Of a stretch of DNA of 10,146 bases, positions 1-6,940 are shown one piece after another. The position numbers and the translations under genes were made by a program. The stretch is from an uncultured Clostridia bacterium (GTDB taxonomy: Bacteria > Bacillota_A > Clostridia > Christensenellales > Aristaeellaceae). Positions within the stretch are counted from its first letter, which is position 1, and every line of letters starts with the position of its first letter. A model generated the notes under the pieces. That model was given only the letters and a program-made list of their open reading frames with translations, did not search any database and was not told the DNA's origin. The stretch spans positions 1-10,146 of the forward strand of contig CAMVDI010000054.1 of NCBI GenBank assembly GCA_947166205.1, read 5' to 3'.

Positions 1-1
1 T

Positions 2-937
2 CGCAACAGCGGAAACGACTCCATGTGGACCCGTCTACAGGACGGATTTGAAAGCCGGCTGCTGGACTATTACGGCGCCACGGTGATCCATCAGGCCTGG
101 CGGCCGGTGGCGGTTTACCTGAACGGCGTCTACTGGGGCCACATGAACCTGCGGGAGCGGGTTGACAAGTTCTTTGTGGCCCAGCATGAAGGGCTGACCT
201 TCGATGACGCGGACAGCTTCGACATCCTGCAGGCCAGCGGATCCGTCAAGTACGGCAGCAACAAGGCCTACAAGGCCATGGTGAAGCAGATCCGGAACGG
301 GGATCCCGCCAAGAACCCGGAGGACCTGCAGTACATCCTCGACAACGTGGATGTGGACAACCTTTTTGAATACATGGCGCTGGAGATGTTCGTCGGAAAC
401 AGCGACATCGGCAATACCCGGTTCTACCGGCTGCGTGGAACCGACGGCAAGTGGCGGTGGATCTGGTACGACGCGGACTACGGCCTGTTCATGTCCGACT
501 TCAACAGCCCGAAGAGCTATACCAAGGCCAAGGGCATGGGCCAGCAGAACATCGACAACACCATCTTCCGGAAGCTGCTGAGCGTGCCGGAATACAAGGA
601 CAAATTCCTGACCAAGCTGGGAGACGTTTTCCAGACCCTGACCACCGAGCATATGCTGAAGATCCTGGAGCCGCTGGTGGAACAGATCCGGCCGGAAATG
701 GAGCTGCACTGGGCCCGGTGGGGCGAGGAGAACGACCAGATGGTGCTGTCCGAGGTGCCCAAGACCGTGGACGGCGCGTACCGGTACTGGGAGAAGCGGG
801 TCGAGCGGCTGCGGAACGTGTGCAGAAAGCGGCCCACCTATCTGTGGGAAATGATTCAGAGCGCCTTTGACCTGACGGGGCAGGAGATGGAGAAATACTT
901 CGGACCCAAGCCGGAGATGCCCGCGGACGCGGTCTGA
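2..937 (+). CDS. CotH-type kinase family protein, 3' part (5' end outside the window)
   Basis: The reading frame is open from base 2, and residues before the first ATG (23) already fit the family (R-N-S-G-N-D, then a T-R-L-Q-D segment), so ATG 23 is internal and the gene starts upstream. About 311 C-terminal residues are visible. In CotH proteins the conserved segment 'N-L-R-E-R-V-D-K-F-F' (here about residues 49-58) corresponds to the Y-x-L-x-E-x-x-D-x-F block, and W-I-W-Y-D-A-D-Y-G (about 152-160) holds the catalytic/metal aspartates. Spore-coat CotH is a protein kinase of atypical fold, and many clostridial relatives are secreted or surface proteins of unknown substrate. The next gene (DUF4956) starts 135 bases downstream with no obvious terminator between, and a VTC gene follows, a recurrent grouping. 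I infer phosphoryl transfer at the cell surface. The N-terminus, and so any signal peptide, cannot be seen. Confidence 0.85.
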   Translation, partial: RNSGNDSMWTRLQDGFESRLLDYYGATVIHQAWRPVAVYLNGVYWGHMNLRERVDKFFVAQHEGLTFDDADSFDILQASGSVKYGSNKAYKAMVKQIRNGDPAKNPEDLQYILDNVDVDNLFEYMALEMFVGNSDIGNTRFYRLRGTDGKWRWIWYDADYGLFMSDFNSPKSYTKAKGMGQQNIDNTIFRKLLSVPEYKDKFLTKLGDVFQTLTTEHMLKILEPLVEQIRPEMELHWARWGEENDQMVLSEVPKTVDGAYRYWEKRVERLRNVCRKRPTYLWEMIQSAFDLTGQEMEKYFGPKPEMPADAV

Positions 938-1072
938 CCGCCGAAGGAATCCCCGGGGCGGAACGGAAGGAAAACCGGAAGGGCCGGCTCCGGCGGGACG
1001 GGGCAGCGGGCCGGAACGGACAGAAACGAAACAGATATGACAAGCGCGATATCGTGAGGAGGATGCAAGAAC

Positions 1073-1777
1073 ATGGAAACGACCGCCAGCACCAGCGTCA
1101 GCAGCCTGCTGAAGCATGAGACCAGCCTGAGCCAGTATTTCACCAACCAGTTTACCAGCCTGACCCCCTGGAAAATCCTGATCGGACTTCTGATGGGCTG
1201 CCTGGTCGGGCTGATTATCGCCTTCGTCTACAAGCGGTGCTACCGGGGCGTGCTGTACAGCCCGACCTTCGCGCTGACGCTGATGATGCTGACGCTGATC
1301 ACCACCCCGGTAGTTATGTGCATCAAGAGCGACATCGCCCTGAGCATGGGCATGGTCGGCGCGCTGAGCATCGTCCGGTTCAGGACGGCTGTCAAGGATC
1401 CCATGGACACGGCGTATATGTTCTGGGCCCTGACCATGGGCATCCTGCTGGGCGCGGAGCTGTATATCCACGCGCTGATGGTTGTGCTTGTCATCAGCGC
1501 CATCCTCTTCCTGCTGTCCTTCCTGCGGCTGGGGAAGAGCAACGCGTACCTGCTGGTGGTGCACTACGATGATTACGCCGAGCAGGATATCACCCAGCTG
1601 CTCCGGAGAACCGTGAAGCAGCGGAAGCTCCGCTCCAAGACCGTGACCCGGTCCGGCGCGGAAATGACCGTTGAGGTCCGGCTGGACAGCAAGCAGGACC
1701 TGGTGGCGGCGGTGCTGAACCTGGAGGGCGTCCATGACGCCACGCTGGTGGCCTGCCAGACGGAAGCGGGGGCGTAA
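1073..1777 (+). CDS. DUF4956 domain-containing integral membrane protein
   Basis: A 234-residue protein with about four hydrophobic helices (roughly residues 33-54, 63-83, 113-131 and 134-152) and a soluble C-terminal domain (about 157-234) with alternating beta/alpha character. The block between helices 2 and 3, G-A-L-S-I-V-R-F-R-T-A-V-K-D-P (96-110), is the signature I associate with DUF4956. The start is ATG 1073, preceded by GTGAGGAGGAT at 1054-1064 with AGGAGG 10 bases away. The stop lies 3 bases before the GTG of the VTC gene, so the two are tightly coupled. The molecular function of DUF4956 is unknown. Its constant company with VTC domains suggests it is the membrane partner of the polymerase, perhaps a channel or anchor; that is inference. 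Confidence 0.85.
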   Translation: METTASTSVSSLLKHETSLSQYFTNQFTSLTPWKILIGLLMGCLVGLIIAFVYKRCYRGVLYSPTFALTLMMLTLITTPVVMCIKSDIALSMGMVGALSIVRFRTAVKDPMDTAYMFWALTMGILLGAELYIHALMVVLVISAILFLLSFLRLGKSNAYLLVVHYDDYAEQDITQLLRRTVKQRKLRSKTVTRSGAEMTVEVRLDSKQDLVAAVLNLEGVHDATLVACQTEAGA

Positions 1778-1780
1778 GCC

Positions 1781-2491
1781 GTGGCCATGAATACGCTGCC
1801 TCTGCGGCACGAGCTGAAGTACTTCATCAACGAGGAACAGTACTACGTGCTCAGCGGAATCCTGGACCGGGTTCTGAACCGGGATCCCAACGGCGACGAG
1901 AACAACGAGTATCATATCCGCAGCCTGTACTTCGACACGGTTTACAATTCCGCCCTGTATGACAAGATCGACGGAAACCCGAACCGGGACAAATTCCGCA
2001 TCCGGATCTACAACTTCAGCGACAGGGTCATCAAGCTGGAATGCAAAACCAAGGTCGGAAACCTGATCTCGAAGCGGAGCCAGAGCATTCCCCGGCTGCT
2101 GTGCGAGCAGCTGATGGCGGGGGATCCCGCCGGGCTGGAGACCACCCGGAGCGGGCTGCTGAACGATATGTACCGGGAGATGACCGTGAACCTGCTGCGG
2201 CCCGTGGTGCTGGTGGACTATGTACGGGAGGCCTATCTTCACCCGGCCGAGGAGGTCCGCATCACCTTTGACAAACAGCTGCGGACCGGCCTTATGAGCC
2301 GGGACCTGTTCAATCCGCTGGTCCCCACGGTTCCGCCCTTTGACGAGAACTGGATGATTCTGGAAGTGAAATTCAACCAGTTTCTGCCCCCCTATATCCG
2401 GAACATTCTGAACACCTACTGCGCCGGCGCCTGCCAGAGCGCGATCAGCAAATACACCTGGTGCAGGCGGTTTGAGGATCTGGAAGCGTAA
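1781..2491 (+). CDS. VTC domain protein, probable polyphosphate polymerase
   Basis: A 236-residue protein made almost entirely of a VTC domain, the triphosphate-tunnel fold that polymerises polyphosphate from ATP in yeast Vtc4. The tunnel residues are all recognisable: R9/H10-E-x-K13 near the N-terminus, R47-S-L-Y-F-D, R73-x-R75-x-Y, E87-x-K89-x-K91, K98-R99, Y147-x-R149, R160-x-T-F-D, E195-x-K197 and S223-K224-Y at the end. There is no SPX domain and no membrane helix, so membrane attachment would have to come from a partner, presumably the adjacent DUF4956 protein. The start could be GTG 1781 (8 bases after GGAAGCGGGGG) or ATG 1787 (14 bases after); I list the GTG. It could also use another NTP or make a different phosphate chain. 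The family call is secure; polymerase activity is inferred from the retained residues. Confidence 0.87.
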   Translation: MAMNTLPLRHELKYFINEEQYYVLSGILDRVLNRDPNGDENNEYHIRSLYFDTVYNSALYDKIDGNPNRDKFRIRIYNFSDRVIKLECKTKVGNLISKRSQSIPRLLCEQLMAGDPAGLETTRSGLLNDMYREMTVNLLRPVVLVDYVREAYLHPAEEVRITFDKQLRTGLMSRDLFNPLVPTVPPFDENWMILEVKFNQFLPPYIRNILNTYCAGACQSAISKYTWCRRFEDLEA

Positions 2492-2494
2492 GAC

Positions 2495-2502
2495 GGAAAG
2501 GA
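2495..2502 (+). promoter_or_regulatory. Ribosome binding site deciding the start of the PIG-L gene
   Basis: GGAAAGGA lies 5 bases before ATG 2508. An in-frame TTG at 2472 would start inside the VTC gene and would add 12 charged residues before the signal peptide, so ATG 2508 is the better start. Confidence 0.6.
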
Positions 2503-2507
2503 AAAGC

Positions 2508-3899
2508 ATGGAGAGAAAGGGAATGGCGGCCAGACGGATCGGAGCCCTGATGCTGGCGGCGGCCTGTCTCGCGGCGGGATGGACGGGGTCCGTCGTCCGG
2601 GCGGAGGACGTGGAGGAACCCCTCGCCGGACTGACGGACGAAATACTGGACGAGGAGACCGAAACGGACGGGCCCGGAGAGACGGAGGGGTTCGATGACT
2701 CCTATGGGACCGATGAGCCCTATGAGGCTGAAGAGTCCGTTGAGTATGATGAGACCGACGGGGAGGATATGTCCGACGGGACCGGCGGGGACCCGGAGAA
2801 GACGGCCCCGGAGCTGACGGAAAGCCTTGCCTTCAGCGCCAACGCCCGGAACAAGGATTTCCACCTCATGCGGGACCGGGACTTCAGCACCTATTTCCCC
2901 ATGGCGGAAAAGAAAGCCGAAATGACCGTGACCTGCCCGGAGCCGATGAGCGGGATCTACATCATGGCCTTCGACAAATACGGCCGGGATCACGAATATG
3001 ACCTTCAGATTCCGGAGGGGGACGGATGGAAGACGGTGGACCACGGGGGAACCTACCTGGTGCACTGGCACGAGCTGCCGGAGGAGGTTACCTCGGTCCG
3101 GATCCTGGCCACGGGAAAGGAAAGACTCCGGATCGCGGAGATCCGCGCCTTCGGCCCCGGGGAGCCGCCGCCGGAGATCCAGCGCTGGGAAACCCTTGAG
3201 AAATGCGACATCATGCTGCTGCACGCCCATCCGGACGACGAGATCCTCTGGTTTGCCGGGCTGATGCCCGTCTACGGGGGTGAACGGGGATACCGGATCC
3301 AGACGGTGGTGCTGGCGCCCACCGGCGGCATGCGGAAGCTGGAGCTGCTGAGCGCCGTGTGGCACTGCGGAGTCCGGTACTACCCGGAGATGCTGGGCTT
3401 TATCGACAAGAACGGGAAGAACCCGGAGAAGCAGTACAAGCTGTGGCGGGGGAAAAACCGGGTCATCGGCCGGGTCGTTGAGGTCATCCGGAAACACCAG
3501 CCCGAGGTTCTCATCACCCACGGCGAAAAGGGCGAATACGGCCACGGCGCCCATAAAACCGCCGCGGACGCGGCCAAAACCGCGGTCAAGCTGACGGGGG
3601 GCGCCGGGAAATACCCGGAATCCGTCAAGCTGTACGGAACCTGGGAAGTCAAAAAACTGTATCTGCACGAATATGAGAAGAACCCGATCGTATGCGACTG
3701 GGACGAGCCGCTGGCGGCCTTCGGCGGCAAGACGGGATACGAGGTCGCGGCGGAAGCCTTCGCCTTCCATCAGAGCCAGATCCAGCGGGACTGGGCCTTC
3801 GAGGTTCACGGAAAGCATGACAATGCGCATTTCGGCCTGTACTATACCTCGGTGGGCAAGGACACCGGCATCGGGGACCTGATGGAGCATATTGAATAA
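2508..3899 (+). CDS. Secreted PIG-L/LmbE-family deacetylase with discoidin-like domain
   Basis: A 463-residue protein. Residues 1-32 form a signal peptide (R-K-x-x-x-R-R, hydrophobic 11-30, then V-R-A before E-D). Residues 33-105 are a very acidic, Asp/Glu/Gly-rich, probably disordered linker. Residues about 107-217 resemble an F5/8-type (discoidin) beta domain, a carbohydrate-binding fold. The PIG-L deacetylase domain spans about 233-445, with the zinc motif A-H-P-D-D-E (240-245; H241 and D244 as ligands) and H338-G-E ... G-H346-G-A-H349 carrying the third ligand and the catalytic histidine. PIG-L enzymes deacetylate N-acetylglucosamine-containing glycolipids and glycans. The signal peptide puts this one outside the membrane, so a wall or surface glycan is the likely substrate. 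It starts 16 bases after the VTC stop, in the same operon. The substrate is unknown. Confidence 0.87.
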   Translation: MERKGMAARRIGALMLAAACLAAGWTGSVVRAEDVEEPLAGLTDEILDEETETDGPGETEGFDDSYGTDEPYEAEESVEYDETDGEDMSDGTGGDPEKTAPELTESLAFSANARNKDFHLMRDRDFSTYFPMAEKKAEMTVTCPEPMSGIYIMAFDKYGRDHEYDLQIPEGDGWKTVDHGGTYLVHWHELPEEVTSVRILATGKERLRIAEIRAFGPGEPPPEIQRWETLEKCDIMLLHAHPDDEILWFAGLMPVYGGERGYRIQTVVLAPTGGMRKLELLSAVWHCGVRYYPEMLGFIDKNGKNPEKQYKLWRGKNRVIGRVVEVIRKHQPEVLITHGEKGEYGHGAHKTAADAAKTAVKLTGGAGKYPESVKLYGTWEVKKLYLHEYEKNPIVCDWDEPLAAFGGKTGYEVAAEAFAFHQSQIQRDWAFEVHGKHDNAHFGLYYTSVGKDTGIGDLMEHIE

Positions 3900-3924
3900 G
3901 AAGGGGCGGCACTGGGGCCGCGGC

Positions 3925-3932
3925 GGGGAGGA
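3925..3932 (+). promoter_or_regulatory. Ribosome binding site deciding the start of the AAA+ gene
   Basis: GGGGAGGA abuts ATG 3933 directly but lies 6 bases before the second in-frame ATG at 3939. That spacing favours 3939 as the real start; the difference is two residues. Confidence 0.5.
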
Positions 3933-3938
3933 ATGGAA

Positions 3939-5825
3939 ATGGAAGCGCTGATTTCCAAATGGCACCGGGAGCTGGAGCTCTTCAGCGGGATCAAACCCAT
4001 GCTGATTCTGGAAGGGAACGTGCTGGATCAGTATCGGTATCCCGTGGCGGGAAGCCTGAAGCAGGATGAGATCGTTCCCCTGAGCAAATACCTGCACACC
4101 TATTTTCACGACGAGGGATACGACCAGATCATCTTCTACAGCAATCTGGTGGGCTTCGTCAGCCCCTATGACCCGGACATGCTGGGTCGGTACGCCGCGC
4201 TGACGGGGGCGGCCGTGAAGCAGGGAGCCATCCAGGCCGAATTCAAGGGAAACGACGTCAACACGGCGCCCAACGTGATCCGCCGGGCCATGAGCCAGCG
4301 GAAGGCGGCGACCGTCACCGTGATGGAGATGGCCAGCCACTACATCACAACCCCGGAGCGGATGGACCAGCAGGATGTGAACAGCTTCAACATCCTGCTG
4401 CAGAGCGCCCTGAGCAGCGCCTGGGTCCGGACGCCGAACGGCCGGAAGCAGAACCTGCTGGTGCTCCTCGTGAACAAGCTGAACGACCTGCCCGCCTGGT
4501 TCTATCTGAACAATCCCGTGTGCAAGATCCTTGAGCTGGACGCGCCCAGCCGGGAGGAGCGGAAGCGGATGCTGGAGGGGGAGAACATCGCGGGATTCTT
4601 CTCCGGAACCGTTTTCCGCCGGGATATGCCCTATTACCGGGAGCACCCGGAGGAGCTGGAGCGGATCCGGGAGCGCTTTGTGGGGCTGACGGAGGGACTG
4701 ACCTTTACCGAACTGGAGGAGATGCGCCTGCTGAGCAAGCAGGAGGAAACGCCGATCCGGGATCTTTGCACCGTGGTGGATCTTTACAAGTACGGCATCA
4801 AGGAGAATCCCTGGTCCACCCTGAGCGTGGAGAGCCTGAAGACCGCGAAACAGGATTTTGAGAAGCGGATCAAGGGCCAGGACGCCGCGCTGGAGCGGAC
4901 GCTGGACGTGGTGAAGCGGGCTGTGACCGGGCTGAACGGGATCAACTCCTCCTCCACGGGGAAGCCCAAGGGCGTTCTGTTTTTCGCGGGACCCACGGGC
5001 ACCGGAAAAACCGAGACCGCCAAAGCGCTGGCCGAAAAGCTCTTCGGGGACGAGCGCTCCTGCGTGCGCTTCGACATGAGCGAATACGGGCAGAGCCACT
5101 CGGACCAGAAGCTGATGGGCGCGCCTCCCGGATATGTGGGATACGAGGCGGGAGGCCAGCTGACCAACGCGGTCAAGGAGAATCCCTTCTGCATCCTGCT
5201 GTTCGACGAAATTGAAAAGGCCCATTCCTCCGTGCTGGACAAGTTCCTCCAGATCCTGGAGGACGGCCGGATGACCGACGGGCAGGGGAAGACAGTCTAT
5301 TTCTCCGAGACGATCATCATCTTCACCAGCAACCTGGGCATCTATGTCAAGGACGCCCTCGGGAACCGGCAGCCCAACGTGACCATGGACATGGAATACG
5401 GCGAGGTGCGCGCCCGGGTCCGCTCCGCCATTGAGGACTACTTCAAGCTGGAGCTGGGCCGGCCGGAGATCCTGAACCGGATCGGGGAAAACATCGTCGT
5501 TTTCGACTATATCCGCCAGGACGCGGCGAAACAGATTCTGCGCAGCCAGGTGAACAAGATCGTCTCCAACCTGCGGGAGCAGAAGAATATCCGGATCCGA
5601 ATTGAGGACTTCGCGTATCAGAGCCTGGAGGAGGCCGCCACCTTTGACCTGAGCAACGGCGGACGCGGCATCGGCAATCAGGTGGAAAGCCTGCTGGTGA
5701 ACCCGCTGAGCCGATGGATGTTTGACAACGCGGTGATCGCGGACGCGGACCTGGTGATCGAGGGATTTGAAACCGCCGCCAATCCCCCGGCGCTGAAGTG
5801 CAGAGTGGAGGAGAACCGGTCATGA
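3939..5825 (+). CDS. AAA+ ATPase with ClpB-D2-like motor domain and degenerate N-terminal AAA+ domain
   Basis: A 628-residue cytoplasmic protein. The C-terminal half is a complete Clp/Hsp100 class motor: K-x-x-G-Q-D-A at about 312, Walker A G-P-T-G-T-G-K-T (351-358), pore loop G-A-P-P-G-Y-V-G-Y (394-402), Walker B I-L-L-F-D-E (419-424), sensor 1 T-S-N (463-465), arginine finger in P-E-I-L-N-R514, and sensor 2 G-G-R576-G followed by a ClpB D2-small-like tail. The N-terminal 300 residues lack the Clp_N repeat and the coiled middle domain. They show AAA+-like strands (V-T-V-M-E-M near 126-131; L-L-V-L-L-V-N-K-L near 173-181, then a D-A-P-S-R-E-E-R turn near 201-208) without any Walker A. No ClpP-binding tripeptide loop is evident, so remodelling or disassembly is likelier than proteolysis. 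It starts 39 bases after the PIG-L gene and overlaps the next gene by 4 bases. It is not ClpB itself, which is about 860 residues. Confidence 0.85.
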   Translation: MEALISKWHRELELFSGIKPMLILEGNVLDQYRYPVAGSLKQDEIVPLSKYLHTYFHDEGYDQIIFYSNLVGFVSPYDPDMLGRYAALTGAAVKQGAIQAEFKGNDVNTAPNVIRRAMSQRKAATVTVMEMASHYITTPERMDQQDVNSFNILLQSALSSAWVRTPNGRKQNLLVLLVNKLNDLPAWFYLNNPVCKILELDAPSREERKRMLEGENIAGFFSGTVFRRDMPYYREHPEELERIRERFVGLTEGLTFTELEEMRLLSKQEETPIRDLCTVVDLYKYGIKENPWSTLSVESLKTAKQDFEKRIKGQDAALERTLDVVKRAVTGLNGINSSSTGKPKGVLFFAGPTGTGKTETAKALAEKLFGDERSCVRFDMSEYGQSHSDQKLMGAPPGYVGYEAGGQLTNAVKENPFCILLFDEIEKAHSSVLDKFLQILEDGRMTDGQGKTVYFSETIIIFTSNLGIYVKDALGNRQPNVTMDMEYGEVRARVRSAIEDYFKLELGRPEILNRIGENIVVFDYIRQDAAKQILRSQVNKIVSNLREQKNIRIRIEDFAYQSLEEAATFDLSNGGRGIGNQVESLLVNPLSRWMFDNAVIADADLVIEGFETAANPPALKCRVEENRS

Positions 5826-6577
5826 GCGAGGACGTCAAGGGATTGATTGGAACCCAGGAAGAAATGATGCGCAGGCTGAAGGCCATCGGCGCGGATCTCT
5901 GGCGCGGCGCCGCCGGCGATGAGAAGAAGCCCGCCCAGACGGAGGAGCCGGAGGCCATGATCTCGGACATCGAGGAAGCCTGGCGCCAGGAGATGGGAAA
6001 AGGCGCCGCGGCGGCGCAGCCGAAGAAGGCGGAGTCGACCCCGGCTGCCCAGCCGGTTCGCGCCCCCCGGCCGAAGGCCAGCATCGAGAACCTCTGGATG
6101 ACCGCGGATGAAACCGTGGACTGGACGGAAGCCCTGCTCCGGGGGACGCCCCGGGACGGGCTGACGGAGCAGAAGCTCTGGAGCTTCTATCACCGGATGG
6201 CGCGCCGGGTGCTGGAGGGGGATATCGACGCCTACGCGGAGGTGCTGACCACGGTCAATCCCCTGGGGGATCTGACCCGCTTCGTCTCCGGAATGGTGCT
6301 GCGAACCCCCAGCCCGGACCGCCTGGAGTGCGTCTTTGAATGCCAGCCGGAGGATCTTGAGAAATACGGACGGGACTATCTGGGGGCCCTGAGCCTCCGG
6401 ATCGTCCGGGATCTGCTGGCCATCCTGCCGGTCACGGAGGTGGCCGTTTCGGGCAACCTGAACGGCAGCGAGAAGGTCAGCACGGTGCTCCGGAGGGATC
6501 AGATGCTGAAGCAGAAGATGGCCTTCCTGAAGCCGGCGGATTTCATCGAGGCCTGCGGCGGAAAGATGACGCTGTGA
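5822..6577 (+). CDS. Hypothetical 251-residue protein coupled to the AAA+ ATPase
   Basis: I do not recognise a named family. ATG 5822 overlaps the AAA+ stop (ATGA) and follows GTGGAGGAG at 5804-5812, so the two are translationally coupled. An upstream in-frame GTG (5798) has no better signal. The protein is soluble, with no signal peptide or membrane helix. Residues 1-62 are charged and helical, 62-86 are an Ala/Pro/Lys/Gln linker, and 87-251 form a folded alpha/beta region including W-x-x-A-D-E-T-V-D-W (92-101) and a C-terminal section around L-S-L-R-I-V-R-D-L-L-A-I-L-P (190-203). That section faintly recalls the C-terminal part of some DUF4236-type proteins; the resemblance is from memory and weak. 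By position it is probably an adaptor or substrate-delivery partner for the ATPase. No terminator is visible after it before the promoter at 6632. Confidence 0.75.
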   Translation: MSEDVKGLIGTQEEMMRRLKAIGADLWRGAAGDEKKPAQTEEPEAMISDIEEAWRQEMGKGAAAAQPKKAESTPAAQPVRAPRPKASIENLWMTADETVDWTEALLRGTPRDGLTEQKLWSFYHRMARRVLEGDIDAYAEVLTTVNPLGDLTRFVSGMVLRTPSPDRLECVFECQPEDLEKYGRDYLGALSLRIVRDLLAILPVTEVAVSGNLNGSEKVSTVLRRDQMLKQKMAFLKPADFIEACGGKMTL

Positions 6578-6597
6578 GCCGGAAAAACCGCGGAATG

Positions 6598-6619
6598 CTG
6601 AAATAAATCTGAAATAAAT
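6598..6619 (+). repeat. Tandem 11-nt AT-rich repeat, possible UP element
   Basis: CTGAAATAAAT occurs twice back to back (6598-6608 and 6609-6619), followed by an A-tract to 6628, directly upstream of the -35 box at 6632. In a GC-rich window this AT-rich stretch looks like an UP element for the alpha subunits of RNA polymerase, as found at strong stable-RNA promoters. Confidence 0.5.
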
Positions 6620-6631
6620 GGAAAAAAAGGC

Positions 6632-6660
6632 TTGACGGAGACCAAAGAATCCATTATACT
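6632..6660 (+). promoter_or_regulatory. Near-consensus sigma-A promoter of the small RNA
   Basis: TTGACG (6632-6637), a 17-base spacer and TATACT (6655-6660). Transcription would start near A6667. It is among the strongest promoter matches in the window and drives a region with no coding sequence before the terminator at 6852. Confidence 0.8.
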
Positions 6661-6666
6661 GTGATC

Positions 6667-6878
6667 ATCCACCTGGGGTTCGCGACAGTCCTTCGGTTTT
6701 CCCCACATTTCGAAAAATGGAGCCCGGGTCCAATGACCGCTATGTCCTGCCCCCGTCCTTGACGCCAGGGGACTGCAGATGCGGTCGGCAGGGCACCAGC
6801 CTGCTTCACATAGCGGGTGAAAAAACGGGGACATCGGCTCCCTGGGCCATAAGCTTCCGGAGACGGAGGCTTTTTTTG
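6667..6878 (+). ncRNA. ssrS: Freestanding small RNA, about 210 nt; 6S RNA (ssrS) candidate
   Basis: This segment is bounded by a strong promoter and an intrinsic terminator and has no credible ORF. It folds on itself as a long rod. C-C-U-G-G-G-G (6672-6678) can pair with C-C-C-U-G-G-G (6840-6846) using two G-U pairs. AGCC (6721-6724) pairs with GGCT (6836-6839), GTCC (6729-6732) with GGAC (6829-6832), and CCGCTATGT (6737-6745) pairs perfectly with ACATAGCGG (6808-6816). CCTGCC (6746-6751) can pair with GGCAGG (6787-6792) inside it. A large left-side bubble (6679-6720) contains GUUCGCGACAGUCC, which resembles the GUUCGC...CAGUCC portion of the E. coli 6S central region, and a small CATTT/AAATG hairpin. 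Length, rod shape and that motif favour 6S RNA, which mimics open promoter DNA and sequesters housekeeping RNA polymerase. The small RNA is well supported; the 6S identity is tentative. It lacks the SRP RNA tetraloop motif. Confidence 0.55.
6852..6877 (+). terminator. Intrinsic terminator of the small RNA
   Basis: AGCTTCCG (6852-6859) pairs with CGGAGGCT (6864-6871), 8 bp with one G-U, closing a GAGA (GNRA) tetraloop, followed by an uninterrupted run of T to 6877. This is a textbook intrinsic terminator on the plus strand. Confidence 0.88.
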
Positions 6879-6905
6879 TTGCCTAATTGTTAACTTGATG
6901 TTTCA

Positions 6906-6934
6906 TTTACATTTCAAAAAAGGTATGGTACAAT
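6906..6934 (+). promoter_or_regulatory. Extended -10 sigma-A promoter for the ZorAB-like operon
   Basis: TTTACA (6906-6911), a 17-base spacer and TACAAT (6929-6934), with TGG just before the -10 box (6926-6928, an extended -10). The expected start is near 6941, giving a leader of about 150 nt before the ZorA-like gene. Together with the terminator at 6852-6877 it makes the motor genes a separate transcription unit. Confidence 0.75.
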
Positions 6935-6940
6935 CTTTCG

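Noticed and set aside
938..1072. Terminator or promoter between CotH and DUF4956
   Set aside because: GC-rich with small CCGG palindromes, but no T-tract and no -35/-10 pair that I can support.
35..2509. 824-codon open frame on the minus strand
   Set aside because: It lies exactly in register opposite CotH, DUF4956 and VTC, is low in complexity (His/Gln/Val/Leu-rich) and has no family match; it is a shadow of sense codon bias.
2445..5225. 926-codon open frame on the minus strand
   Set aside because: In-register shadow of the PIG-L and AAA+ genes, whose motifs are unmistakable on the plus strand.
3939..5825. ClpB disaggregase or ClpC/ClpA protease subunit
   Set aside because: Too short, lacks the Clp_N repeats, middle coiled coil and an active first domain, and shows no ClpP-binding loop.
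6499..6834. 111-codon minus-strand frame across the small RNA
   Set aside because: Overlaps a promoter-to-terminator RNA unit on the plus strand; composition is unlike a protein and no ribosome binding site supports it.
6667..6878. SRP RNA, tmRNA or riboswitch as identity of the small RNA
   Set aside because: The SRP GGAAGGAAGCAGCC-type motif is absent, no tag-peptide frame is present, and a separate promoter follows the terminator, so it does not act as the leader of the next gene.
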